From positions 1 through 64,000 of the forward strand of contig CANMOQ010000002.1 in the NCBI GenBank assembly GCA_947499505.1: a DNA stretch of 64,000 nt, in the 5' to 3' direction. The notes below the pieces were generated by a model that worked only from the letters and a program-made list of their open reading frames with translations, ran no database searches and was not told where the DNA came from. A program made the position numbers and the translations under genes. Position 1 is the stretch's first letter; the number at the start of each line of letters is the position of its first letter. This stretch comes from an uncultured Erythrobacter sp. Its GTDB lineage: Bacteria > Pseudomonadota > Alphaproteobacteria > Sphingomonadales > Sphingomonadaceae. Shown here piece by piece: positions 7,947 through 17,189 of this stretch.

Positions 7947-9468
7947 CCAACTCCAACAGCCTGGCAAATGGGCCGATGCGCTTGATAAGACCGGGGTCAC
8001 TCGCGCCGATTCAAGCGGCGGCCCAACCGGCGGTCCTCCGGTTGACGGCCCGCTCTATGAAAAACGCAAAAGCGTCCATAACAAGCGGATCGACGGCCCG
8101 TTTCGCCGGTTCAAATGGCTGGTCATGGTGGTCACGCTGGCGATCTATTATGTGACGCCTTGGCTGCGCTGGGATCGCGGCCCCTATGCGCCTGATCAAG
8201 CGGTGCTGATCGATCTTGCGAACCGCCGGTTCTATATGTTCGATATCGAGATCTGGCCGCACGAGTTTTACTTCGTCGCTGGCCTGCTGATCATGGCGGG
8301 GATTGGTCTGTTTCTCGTCACGAGTGCGGTTGGACGCGCTTGGTGCGGCTATGCCTGTCCGCAAACGGTGTGGACCGATCTCTTCCAACATGTCGACCGG
8401 TTTATCGACGGAGACCGCAATGCCCGCATGCGTCTGGATAAGGCCCCATGGGGACCGTCAAAGATTGCCCGGCGAGGCGGCAAATGGGGCATTTATCTTC
8501 TTATAAGCCTCGTCACTGGCGGGGCCTGGATCTTGTACTTTGCCGATGCGCCCACTTTGTTCGCCGAGTTCTTTTTCGGCACCGCCTCGCCTGTTGCATA
8601 TATGACCGTCGCCGTGCTTACCGGGACTACGTTTTGGCTGGGCGGTTTTATGCGCGAACAGGTGTGCATCTACATGTGCCCATGGCCGCGTATCCAGGCC
8701 GCCATGCTCGATGAGCAATCCTTGATCGTCACCTATAAGGATTGGCGCGGGGAGCAGCGCGGCAGCCTCAAGAAAGCGCAAAAAGAGCCTGAGAAATTCG
8801 GCGATTGCATCGATTGCCGAGAATGTGTTGCGGTGTGCCCGACCGGTATCGATATCCGCGAGGGGCAACAGGTCGGTTGCATCACCTGCGCGCTGTGTAT
8901 TGATGCCTGCGACCGAGTGATGAAGGATATCGGGCGTCCGCGCGGCCTCATCGACTACGCGACACTGGATCAATGCGAGGCAGAGGCTGCCGGTGCGCCA
9001 GCGACCCCGGCTTGGAAAGCGCTGCTGCGGCCGCGTACCTTTATCTATTTCGGTATTTGGGGCGGGATTGGTGCTGCGATGCTGTTTGCGCTGGGCACCC
9101 GCTCGCACACGGATCTGACCGTTTCTCCGGACCGTAACCCTGCCTTTATGCTCTTAAAGGATGGATCGGTTCGCAATGCCTACACCTTGCGCCTCCGCAA
9201 TATGGAGGGGCGGCCGCGCGATATGGAAATCGCTTTGGCAGGTCTGCCTGAGGGCGCCGTCTTGTGGACCGATCGGATCGGCAGTGATGCGGCTGCCCCT
9301 GCGCAGACCATCGCCGTTCCAGCGGACGAAACCCGCGTTGTTCGCGCTTACGTCACCGTGCCCGCAGGCAGCGCAGCGGATCAATTCAGCTTCGAGCTGA
9401 CATCGCTGGATGAGCAGCGCGAAAAAGACACCGTACCCACCACATTCGCCATGCCAGGAGGCAATTGA
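7933..9468 (+). CDS. ccoG: Cytochrome c oxidase accessory protein CcoG (FixG/RdxA)
   Basis: 511 residues with five or six membrane helices and two 4Fe-4S ferredoxin motifs, CIDCRECVAVCP and CITCALCIDACD, near 290-325. A periplasmic immunoglobulin-like domain closes the protein. CcoG acts in copper reduction/insertion during cbb3 maturation. The start at 7933 (ATGACC) overlaps ccoP by 14 nt; a longer reading from 7828 adds residues without family resemblance. Confidence 0.92.
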   Translation: MTASDQLQQPGKWADALDKTGVTRADSSGGPTGGPPVDGPLYEKRKSVHNKRIDGPFRRFKWLVMVVTLAIYYVTPWLRWDRGPYAPDQAVLIDLANRRFYMFDIEIWPHEFYFVAGLLIMAGIGLFLVTSAVGRAWCGYACPQTVWTDLFQHVDRFIDGDRNARMRLDKAPWGPSKIARRGGKWGIYLLISLVTGGAWILYFADAPTLFAEFFFGTASPVAYMTVAVLTGTTFWLGGFMREQVCIYMCPWPRIQAAMLDEQSLIVTYKDWRGEQRGSLKKAQKEPEKFGDCIDCRECVAVCPTGIDIREGQQVGCITCALCIDACDRVMKDIGRPRGLIDYATLDQCEAEAAGAPATPAWKALLRPRTFIYFGIWGGIGAAMLFALGTRSHTDLTVSPDRNPAFMLLKDGSVRNAYTLRLRNMEGRPRDMEIALAGLPEGAVLWTDRIGSDAAAPAQTIAVPADETRVVRAYVTVPAGSAADQFSFELTSLDEQREKDTVPTTFAMPGGN

Positions 9469-9941
9469 TGAGCGCGAAGCCCACCAGAACCCAGTTCACT
9501 GGCCGTCATATGGCCGTGATCCTTGTCGTTGGATTTGGGATTGTAGCAGCGGTCAATTTCACCATGGCGAGCTTTGCCACGGGGGGCTTCCACGGCGTGG
9601 TGGTCAAAAACTCCTACGTCGCCAGCCAGCAATTCAACACCTGGCTGGAAGAGGCCGAAGCGGACCGCGCATTGGGTTGGGAAGTCGATGCAAGACGCAA
9701 TCCGGACGGGCATGTTGACCTCACCACCAATGGCGTGCCTGCGGGCGCGATCATCACCGCTGAGCTGCGCCGCCCCATCGGTGTGCGCGACTATGCCGCT
9801 TTGGCATTCGAAGCTATGGGCGAACCTGCGAGCGGCGATGCCTACCGCTCAACCGATCCTGTGGCCGAAGGGCGATGGACCATTCGCATCTCAATCGAGG
9901 CTGCGGGCGAGACTTGGTCGAGCGAAGCGGAACTTAGATGA
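9468..9941 (+). CDS. ccoH: FixH family protein CcoH
   Basis: 157 residues with one N-terminal membrane helix (about 14-35, VILVVGFGIVAAVNF) and a periplasmic beta-rich domain, as FixH/CcoH proteins have. Needed for assembly or stability of the cbb3 oxidase, probably with the copper ATPase CcoI. The ATG overlaps the ccoG stop, and the end overlaps the start of ccoI. Confidence 0.88.
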   Translation: MSAKPTRTQFTGRHMAVILVVGFGIVAAVNFTMASFATGGFHGVVVKNSYVASQQFNTWLEEAEADRALGWEVDARRNPDGHVDLTTNGVPAGAIITAELRRPIGVRDYAALAFEAMGEPASGDAYRSTDPVAEGRWTIRISIEAAGETWSSEAELR

Positions 9942-12073
9942 ACACGCTGGCCGCCACCCCCATAATCGCCGAGGAGGCAAAAAGCACGACGCGCTTTACC
10001 GTGCCGGGCATGCGCTGTGCGGGGTGCATCGCCAAGCTTGAACGCGAGCTGCCTAAGGTTGCCGGCGTCAATACAGCGCGCGTCAACTTTTCGGCCAAAC
10101 GCGTGGCGATTGAACATGATGCTGGATTGCATGAAGATGATCTCATCAAAGCGCTTTTAAACTTAGGTTTTGAGGCGCAGCAGGTTGAGGACAACCCGCT
10201 TGGCCAAGAGGCAGGCGAACGCAAAAGGTTGATGCGCGCTTTGGGCGTTGCGGGCTTTGGCATGATGAATGTCATGCTGCTTTCCGTGAGCATATGGTCA
10301 GGGGCCGAGGGTGCGACCCGCGATCTGTTCCATTGGCTTTCTGCTCTCATCGCTATGCCCGTCATCGCCTATGCCGGGCGGCCGTTCTTTGCATCGGCGT
10401 GGATGGCGATCAAACATGGCCGCACAAACATGGACGTGCCCATTTCCATCGGCGTGGTTCTGGCTACTGCATTGAGCCTTTATGAGACCATCACCGGCGG
10501 CCCGCACGCCTATTTCGAAAGCGCGGTCATGCTGCTGTTCTTCCTGCTCGCAGGCCGCGCGCTTGATGCAGAGATGCGCACACGCACGCGGGCCGAAATC
10601 GGGGCACTGCTCGGGCGGATGGGTAAATCAGCCAGCGTGATCGGACCCGATGGCACCGCGCGCCGTGTGCCTGCTCGTGAACTGGAGCCTGGAATGCTGG
10701 TCTTGGTGGCCGCTGGCGAGGCTTTGGCCGCCGATGGCGAGGTTGAGCACGGCGCAAGCTCAATCGACAACTCGATGCTAACCGGGGAAAGCGCGCCCGA
10801 GCGGATTGGCGTAGGATCTGAGATTCACGCGGGCGCAATCAACATCGCAGCGCCCATCCAAATTCGATTGACCCGAACCGCCGATGATACCGCCATCGCC
10901 GAAATCGCGCGATTGATGGATGAAGCGGGGCAATCGCGCAGCCAATATGTCCGCATCGCGGACCGCGCCTCGCGGCTGTATGCCCCCGTGGTTCACGCGC
11001 TCGCCGCATTGGCTTTTGTCGGATGGATGATCGCTGGGGCTGGCTGGCATCAATCGCTGGTCATTGCCATTGCCGTGCTCATCATCACATGCCCTTGCGC
11101 CATGGGCCTTGCGGTGCCCACCGCTCAGGTTGTGGCCTCGGGCGCGCTTCTCAAACGCGGTCTGTTGGTGAAGGATGGCTCCGCCCTGGAACGCCTTGCA
11201 GAGGTGGACGTGGCGCTGTTCGACAAGACCGGGACGCTGACTTTAGGTGAACCACGCGCCGACATCGCAGCTCTTGATGAAGAGGCGCGCGGCATCGCCT
11301 TAGCGCTGGCTCAATCGAGCAGGCACCCCTTGAGCAAAGGGCTTGCGCTAACCTTGCGCGAAGCAGGCGCTGCTCCGGCGACTCTCTCTGATATCTCAGA
11401 ACAGAGCGGGCAAGGCATTCGGGGACAGTGGAACGGCGTAACAGTCGCGCTCGAACGGCCTGACGATGCGGGCGAGGCGCTCGCCACGGCGCTATTGATC
11501 GGCGATGACAGCCACGTATTGCGCTTCACAGATCCCATGCGCAGCGATTGCGCGCCAACGCTTTCACATCTTGCCAAGCACGGCGTTGATGCGAGCATAT
11601 TATCAGGCGATCGCAATGCGCCGGTCCAGCGCGTGGCCAACCAGCTCTCGATCCCCTTCGCAGCCGAAGCGTCTCCGCAAGACAAACTCTCGGCTCTGAC
11701 TGCACTGAAGGATGCAGGGGGGAGGCCACTCATGGTGGGCGATGGTCTCAATGATGGCCCCGCTCTTGCCGCCGCTCACGCGTCGATTGCGCCGGGCACC
11801 GCCAGCGATGCGAGCCAGCAGGCGGCAGATGCGGTGTTTATCGGCGAAAAATTGTTTCCCGTTGCCCTTGCAATCCAAGTCGCCCGGCGAACGATGGTGA
11901 TCGTGCGCCAGAATTTCGGCTTTGCGATCGGTTACAATGTTCTCGCAGTGCCATTGGCCCTGTTTGGCTACGTCACGCCGCTGATTGCAGCCATTGCGAT
12001 GTCGGTCAGCTCTCTGATCGTAGTCGCCAATTCCCTTCGTCTAGCGAGCAGCGCGAACGGAGATGCGCGATGA
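9938..12073 (+). CDS. ccoI: Copper-translocating P-type ATPase CcoI (FixI)
   Basis: 711 residues. An N-terminal heavy-metal-associated domain carries GMRCAGC (about 25-31). The P-type core follows: CPC metal site in ITCPCAMGLAVP near 385, phosphorylation motif DKTGT near 429 and hinge GDGLNDGPAL near 601. It exports or supplies Cu(I) for the CuB centre of the cbb3 oxidase. Starts inside the end of ccoH and overlaps ccoS by 4 nt. Confidence 0.93.
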   Translation: MNTLAATPIIAEEAKSTTRFTVPGMRCAGCIAKLERELPKVAGVNTARVNFSAKRVAIEHDAGLHEDDLIKALLNLGFEAQQVEDNPLGQEAGERKRLMRALGVAGFGMMNVMLLSVSIWSGAEGATRDLFHWLSALIAMPVIAYAGRPFFASAWMAIKHGRTNMDVPISIGVVLATALSLYETITGGPHAYFESAVMLLFFLLAGRALDAEMRTRTRAEIGALLGRMGKSASVIGPDGTARRVPARELEPGMLVLVAAGEALAADGEVEHGASSIDNSMLTGESAPERIGVGSEIHAGAINIAAPIQIRLTRTADDTAIAEIARLMDEAGQSRSQYVRIADRASRLYAPVVHALAALAFVGWMIAGAGWHQSLVIAIAVLIITCPCAMGLAVPTAQVVASGALLKRGLLVKDGSALERLAEVDVALFDKTGTLTLGEPRADIAALDEEARGIALALAQSSRHPLSKGLALTLREAGAAPATLSDISEQSGQGIRGQWNGVTVALERPDDAGEALATALLIGDDSHVLRFTDPMRSDCAPTLSHLAKHGVDASILSGDRNAPVQRVANQLSIPFAAEASPQDKLSALTALKDAGGRPLMVGDGLNDGPALAAAHASIAPGTASDASQQAADAVFIGEKLFPVALAIQVARRTMVIVRQNFGFAIGYNVLAVPLALFGYVTPLIAAIAMSVSSLIVVANSLRLASSANGDAR

Positions 12074-12222
12074 CCAATCTTGCCTTTTTGATCCCTATCG
12101 CGCTCTTGATGGGAGCTGCAGGTTTAGCCGCGTTCTTCTGGGCCATGCGTTCGGGGCAATACGAGGATATGGACGGCGCGGCGGCGCGTATCTTGATTGA
12201 TGAAGAGGATGCGGAACAATGA
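12070..12222 (+). CDS. ccoS: cbb3-type oxidase assembly protein CcoS
   Basis: A 50-residue protein, one membrane helix (about 4-26) and an acidic tail with the family-typical WAMRSGQYEDMDG segment. CcoS is needed for haem and copper insertion into CcoN. Overlaps ccoI and the next small gene by 4 nt each. Confidence 0.9.
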   Translation: MTNLAFLIPIALLMGAAGLAAFFWAMRSGQYEDMDGAAARILIDEEDAEQ

Positions 12223-12452
12223 ACGCCGGCATCATCATCAGGCTCGTGGCGATCATTCCAATGGCGACTGGCCCTTTGCCCATGCCTCAGGAACAACGCA
12301 CTCTCACCATGGGGCTGTGCGATGGCGGGCAAATCGTCATTCCGCTGGGTAATGAGGATGAAAAGCCCGAGCGCGATTGCCATCAACAGGCCTGTCATGC
12401 GGGCACATGCCGCGAAAAGGCAAAACCCACCGGGAAACTGACGTACAAATGA
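12219..12452 (+). CDS. Small unknown protein at the end of the cco operon
   Basis: 77 residues starting at ATGA overlap with ccoS, so very likely translated. Residues 5-18 are hydrophobic (weak export signal). The rest is Cys-rich: CDGGQ, DCHQQACHAGTC, giving four cysteines and two histidines in about 35 residues, a pattern compatible with metal or disulfide binding. I do not recognise the family. Its coupling to the copper ATPase and assembly genes suggests a role in oxidase maturation (inference). Confidence 0.6.
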   Translation: MNAGIIIRLVAIIPMATGPLPMPQEQRTLTMGLCDGGQIVIPLGNEDEKPERDCHQQACHAGTCREKAKPTGKLTYK

Positions 12453-12459
12453 GCGCAGT

Positions 12460-12473
12460 TTGATCTAGCTCAA
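12460..12473 (+). promoter_or_regulatory. Fnr/FixK-type box of hemN
   Basis: TTGATCTAGCTCAA matches TTGAT-N4-ATCAA except one base. Activation from -41.5 would start transcription near 12508, almost at the hemN ATG (12509). Confidence 0.7.
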
Positions 12474-12508
12474 AGACGCTTTGCCTTTGAGCAGCTCTAT
12501 GTCCGCTC

Positions 12509-13819
12509 ATGTGGCCTTATCATCCTGAACTGCTCGAAACGCCCGTGCCGCGTTACACGAGCTATCCCACCGCCGCCGACTTTGGTGAGCTTCCCACCAC
12601 CGCGCTATCGCATGCGATTGAGGGCGCCAGCGGGGACATCTCGCTCTACCTTCATATCCCATTTTGCGAGAGCATTTGCCATTATTGCGGCTGCAACACG
12701 GGTAAAGCCAATCGCAAACAGCGGGTGGAAAGCTACCTTGCCGCGATCCATACCGAGATCGAAACGGTTGCCGCGCTTTTGCCGCGTGATGCCAAGGTTC
12801 GCCGCATTGCCTTTGGTGGCGGCAGTCCGAATGCGATTGAACCCGGACAATTCATTGATTTGGTCGATGCCTTGGCCCGCAATTTTTGGCTCAGCGAATG
12901 CGAGTGGTCGATAGAGCTAGATCCGCGCTCCATGAGCAGCGTTTGGGCTGAAGCCATTGCCGAGGCCGGGATAACCCGCGCAAGCATGGGCGTGCAGACC
13001 TTTTCCGCTCAATGCCAAAAGGCCATTGGACGCGAGCAGAGTGATGCAATGATCTGCCGCAGCATTGACTGGCTGCGCGGTGCGGGCGTAACTTCGCTCA
13101 ACTTTGATCTGATGTATGGCCTGCCCCATCAAAGCAAAGAAGACCTTGCGGATAGCCTTGAATATACCAGCCTGCTTGGCGCGGACCGTATTGCCGTCTT
13201 TGGCTACGCCCATGTGCCGCATCTGATCGCGCGCCAGAAAGTGATCGATGAGGCTGCCTTGCCGGGCGCGCAGACACGCTTTGAGATGGCGGCGATGGCG
13301 CATGATTATCTGACCGGTGAAGGGTATGACGCGATAGGCTTTGATCATTTTGCCTTGCCGACGGACCCAATGGCAATCGCGGCCCGAACGGGCCAATTGC
13401 GCCGCAACTTTCAAGGTTTCAGCGATGATCCTGGCGAAGTGCTGATCGGGCTTGGCGCAAGCTCAATCAGCGGCTTTCCACACCTCATCGCTCAAAACGA
13501 AAAAAACAACGGGCGGTACCGCATGATGGCATCGCAATGCATGCTGACGTCAAATGTTGGCGTGGCGAGAAATCGCGAAGATCAGATGCGAGGCAAAGTG
13601 ATAGAAGACTTGCTGTGCAAGGGATCAGCGGTGCTGCCGCCCTGCATTTACGCGGCAAGCGGGATGAAACTGGACCGTTTCATCGAACGCGGCCTGGCCC
13701 GTTTTGATGGGATGACCTTTGTCATTCAACCAGCAGGCCTTCCGTACGCCAGGGTCATCGCGGCGCAATTTGATCAGTTTAGAGAGGTCTCACAGCGGCG
13801 CTTCAGCTCTGCTATCTAA
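12509..13819 (+). CDS. hemN: Oxygen-independent coproporphyrinogen III oxidase
   Basis: 436 residues, radical-SAM enzyme that makes protoporphyrinogen IX without oxygen for haem synthesis. CESICHYCGC near residue 53 holds the CX3CX2C cluster cysteines plus the extra HemN Cys; GGGSPN follows near 110. The N-terminal PRYTSYPTA segment is typical of HemN proper rather than HemW. It is placed after the cco genes and under an Fnr-type box, linking haem supply to the microaerobic oxidase. No Shine-Dalgarno sequence precedes the ATG. Confidence 0.92.
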   Translation: MWPYHPELLETPVPRYTSYPTAADFGELPTTALSHAIEGASGDISLYLHIPFCESICHYCGCNTGKANRKQRVESYLAAIHTEIETVAALLPRDAKVRRIAFGGGSPNAIEPGQFIDLVDALARNFWLSECEWSIELDPRSMSSVWAEAIAEAGITRASMGVQTFSAQCQKAIGREQSDAMICRSIDWLRGAGVTSLNFDLMYGLPHQSKEDLADSLEYTSLLGADRIAVFGYAHVPHLIARQKVIDEAALPGAQTRFEMAAMAHDYLTGEGYDAIGFDHFALPTDPMAIAARTGQLRRNFQGFSDDPGEVLIGLGASSISGFPHLIAQNEKNNGRYRMMASQCMLTSNVGVARNREDQMRGKVIEDLLCKGSAVLPPCIYAASGMKLDRFIERGLARFDGMTFVIQPAGLPYARVIAAQFDQFREVSQRRFSSAI

Positions 13820-14189
13820 AAACTTGGTCAGATGCGGCCTTGTGACCTGACTAACCTCTCAGGTGAACGACTGATAGTCCGAACTTGGGGCGAAAGCGGA
13901 ATTGCGTCTTTGAATCTCATGCGACGCTCTTGCCGAGGACCCACATTCGGCTGAAGATTCACTATCTCACCCGAGCACTATCCCCTAGGCTTTGATGGCT
14001 CCGCTAAAGATAAGTGAAGCAAATATGGGAACTAGAGATTTTACCTAGAAGTTCGAATGGTGAATGGTGGTGCTGCCGACCTAACTTTAGTTCGTACTCA
14101 ACCGGCTTCCAAACTCGCCTCCATTAATGCAATCATGGCCTCTTGGCTCGTCGAAGCTTTGGGACTGCTTCTTGCGCCGCATTCCCCAA
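13820..14189. other. Gene-free interval after hemN
   Basis: 370 bp without a credible gene. It contains a weak ACCTGA/TCAGGT hairpin near 13845 and the string GGGGCGAAAGCGGA at 13896, which resembles a motif seen again at about 60494. No clear promoter or terminator was recognised. Confidence 0.4.
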
Positions 14190-14921
14190 TTAGTCATCTG
14201 AGCGAATAACGAATCTCGCCCAGACTGGGAGATGGTCTGACGCCTTTGATGCGAGCAGATCGTGGTGGACGCCGAAGTCGAGCGTTCGCAAATGTTCGCT
14301 GTGCATGATCCGATCCAGCTTACCGATGGGGCGCTGGCTATGGAAACTGCGCCCGCAATCCAACATCGTGAAATGGCGACCGAACTCTTTGTGACAGCCG
14401 CTGTTTGAGCGCCACTCGTTCAAATCACCCATGAGCAATGTCGGGCAATCCTCTTCAAGGTCGCGTGCAAGCCTCACAATCGCGCGCGCTTGGCGTGCTC
14501 GCCACAAGCCCGAAAGGTCGAGATGCATGCCGAAAACTGCGATCCTCTGACCCGCAAGCGACAATATAGCCGAGACGACGCCGCGCGGTTCGAGATAAGG
14601 AATGTGAACGATGTCATGATGTTCGATGGCGATGGAGTTGCGGACTAAAATGGCATTGCCATGCCAACCCATTGAATCGATCTGCACGTCAAACGGCACG
14701 GGGCGATAGTCCGTATGCGCCTCGATCAGGAAATGCGGCAAGGCACTGCGCCTTGTCCCAAAGCGATGATCGGCCTCTTGCAGGACAACAATGTCGGCAT
14801 CGACATCATTCAGCACATTCAGAACCCGCATTGGGTCACGCCGACGATCAGTGCCCATACACTTACGGATATTATAGCTGACGACTTTGAACGGCTGTTG
14901 AGGTTTAGACCTTGCACTCAT
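14190..14921 (-). CDS. Endonuclease/exonuclease/phosphatase family protein
   Basis: 243 residues with the metal-dependent EEP fold: SYNIRKCMG near 15-23, the metal Glu in VLQEADHRFG near 49, GMHLDLSG near 130, GDLNEW near 165 and the closing SDHLPVWA near 230. Such proteins are phosphodiesterases or lipid phosphatases; pairing with the phospholipase D gene directly upstream (2-bp gap) is common in proteobacteria and suggests a shared membrane-lipid role (inference). Confidence 0.8.
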   Translation of the reverse strand: MSARSKPQQPFKVVSYNIRKCMGTDRRRDPMRVLNVLNDVDADIVVLQEADHRFGTRRSALPHFLIEAHTDYRPVPFDVQIDSMGWHGNAILVRNSIAIEHHDIVHIPYLEPRGVVSAILSLAGQRIAVFGMHLDLSGLWRARQARAIVRLARDLEEDCPTLLMGDLNEWRSNSGCHKEFGRHFTMLDCGRSFHSQRPIGKLDRIMHSEHLRTLDFGVHHDLLASKASDHLPVWARFVIRSDD

Positions 14922-14923
14922 AA

Positions 14924-16345
14924 CTAGATCAGATCACTCAACAATCGGGCAGAGTTTTCCATGACTTTCGATGCCAGCGAGCGCCGCTTCCAATCATCCA
15001 GATCTAAGCGCTCTGAATGGCTGAGATAGAGTTCTTCCAAGCTTCGTAACTCTTTGGCGATCTGCTCACCATAGAAGATAAGATCGATTTCTGCATTCAG
15101 TTCAAATGATCGCAAATCCATATTGCTCGACCCGATCATAGAAACCTCACGATCAACCCGGAAGTGTTTTGCATGCAAGAAATCAGGGCCGTACAGATGT
15201 ATTTCTGCGCCCACGGACAACAGCTCGCTATAGTAGCTGCGCTGAGCCAAGCCGACCATCACATGATCGCTTTTCTTCGCCAGTATAAGGCGCACCTGCA
15301 CTCCGCCAATTACCGCGCTCTTGATCGCGGTGAGAACGGCATCATTCGGAATGAAATAGGGTGTAACAATGACTATCTGACTCTCGGCGTTATACATTGC
15401 CTGAGCGAACACCAGATCCACGCCTCCATCGGGAAAGTCAGGGCCACTGGCTAGAATTTGCATCGCCTGATCGGATTTTGGCGCAAGCTTGGGGAACAGC
15501 TCCAGATCGGCCAGTTCTTCAAGAGTTTCCAGATACCAATCGGCTACAAAAATGGTTTGCAATTGGCCAACAATGGGTCCGGTCAGTCGGACCATCAATT
15601 CCTGGTTTGACCGGCGAGAGCGCTCGGTAGGATCCCAGATATTCTGCGACCCCGTATATCCAATCCGCCCGTCGATCACGGCAATCTTGCGGTGATTGCG
15701 CAGGTCTAGCCGAGAGCTGTTCCAGCGCCGACGCAAGGGCAAGACATCGTGCACCTCGACCCCAGCTTTTCGCAAGCGACGCTTAATCTGGTAAACCGAT
15801 CCATAGGAACCGAGGCCATCGACCAGGACACGGCACGAAACCCCTCGCCCGCTAGCGCTTTCCAAGGCCGACATTACCCGGTCACCAACGTCATCATTTG
15901 AGAAGATGTAGAACTGTAGGTGGACGTGGTTCTGGGCGTTATCAATGTCGTCCACCAGCCGGTCGTAAAGGCATCATAATTGCTCAGAAGCTCGCTCCGT
16001 ACGCCCTGAATAGCCGGGAAACGACCCAGCCCGCGCACCAGATTGGATACTGCTGCATTGTCACCCGAAAGCGCTGGAGCCAGCTGCAAAGGGCGAACGC
16101 AGGCGAGACTGTCGATCCGTTCGAACAGCTTTGGTAGCTGCTGATACCTCTCTTGCCCTTTCTTCGCATAGCTCGGCCGAGCGATCAGCCAATAAATGGC
16201 GAGCGCAAACCATGGCAGAGCAAAGAAGATTAGCAGCGAGCTGCGGGCCTCGGCCGCCGGACGCCGGACGCCGGACGCCGGACGCCGGAAAGGGACCAGC
16301 ACGAACGCCGTGATCGCGATAGCCCAACCTATAATCGCAATTGCA
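14924..16345 (-). pseudogene. Cardiolipin synthase / phospholipase D family, frameshifted
   Basis: The C-terminal 343 codons (14924-15955) hold both PLD motifs: NHRKIAVIDG and LHAKHFRVD with GSSNMD. The N-terminal part is in another frame (to about 15970) and reads FVLVPFRRP, LLIFFALPWFALAIYWLIARP and ELLSNYDAFT, the usual two-helix start of such enzymes. Joining TTTACG to GACCGG needs one extra G near 15968-15972, so a single-base deletion explains the break. No normal start codon exists before the first helix; the reading begins after a stop at about 16348. A 7-bp tandem repeat lies in the N-terminal part. Confidence 0.75.
16255..16288. repeat. 7-bp tandem repeat inside the cardiolipin synthase start
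   Basis: Four perfect copies of ACGCCGG (16261-16288) preceded by CGCCGG. On the coding strand it adds RRPASGV to the loop between the first two helices. The unit is not a multiple of three, so copy-number change by one or two would shift the frame; the present count keeps the frame open. Confidence 0.85.
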
Positions 16346-16752
16346 TTGCCTCACACCCAAGACAAGGCTTGCTCGAGAATGAGACTGCGAGCCATGAAGG
16401 CGTTCTGTTCCTGGCAAATCTCACTCAAGGGCGAATGCCCGCCTGACGAATGACCAGCCGCGAGGCCAGCCTGCCAGCTCTTCAGAGATCGCCGAGAGTA
16501 GAACACGTCGTTTACAGCTTCGACCGAAAACCTATGAGCGCGCGACAGCGGGACGCCCAACATGTCGCCAGGGAAGAAGAACGCCATGATCTGTCGTTCG
16601 CCTTCGCGCGAGAAACTGACCGCTCGGGCAAGACCGCTGCGCAGCTCAAGAATGCCGTCGCAGGGCTCGCCCTCCAGTAACAGCGTTTCGCCAGCTTTCG
16701 CAGGCAGTGCAATTGCCCGCTCTGCATTCATCATTCCAAGCGGCTGATACAT
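16346..16752 (-). pseudogene. Crp/Fnr family regulator lacking its HTH domain
   Basis: About 133 residues with an ordinary N-terminal cyclic-nucleotide-binding-like domain (GETLLLEGEPCDGILELRSG, FFPGDMLGVP) and the start of the dimer helix, then a stop at 16348. The winged-helix DNA-binding part, normally 70-80 residues more, is absent; what follows is the membrane start of the cardiolipin synthase. I read this as a deletion junction near 16345 that removed the end of one gene and the beginning of the other. Confidence 0.65.
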
Positions 16753-17160
16753 ACATCTTCCAAGGGTAAACGATCAGGAAGCAACGACACTAGGCCGCAC
16801 CATGCAGCACACGGCATCGGTGAATGTACTTAAGTCAACTCGGGCCGCACTCTTCCGGCGGCCGATTGTCAGGCCCAAGATGCCTCAGGAATGTTCGGCG
16901 GCCACCGAGAAATTGCGAAACGAGCAGATTTCGCACTGCTTGCTTGACGGTTGTCAATTTGCTGACGGAATTATGTGCCAAAACACAATTGCTGATCGGC
17001 GAGTAACCGTAAGGAAACGATGACCCAATCAGATAGGCCAGTAGTGACTAAAGCGTCAGACCTATCGCAAGATGGTTTAATTGCTAAGGTTGCCGCGGGC
17101 CGACTGATTCAGTTATCAGATTTCAACAGCTGCACAAAAATAGCGCATCAAAGTCTGCCT
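16753..17160. other. Interval without recognised genes
   Basis: About 400 bp. One short reading frame starts at 17020 behind an AAGGAAACG site but runs through the hairpins described below and has no family resemblance. Nothing else recognised. Confidence 0.35.
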
Positions 17161-17189
17161 AAAAAGAGAGGCGGCACAAAGGCCGCCTC
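17161..17189 (-). terminator. Rho-independent terminator, minus strand
   Basis: Perfect 8-bp stem GAGGCGGC/GCCGCCTC with a 6-nt loop; on the minus strand it is followed by TCTTTTT. No minus-strand protein gene ends nearby, so it likely closes a non-coding transcript from the region 17190 upward. Confidence 0.75.
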
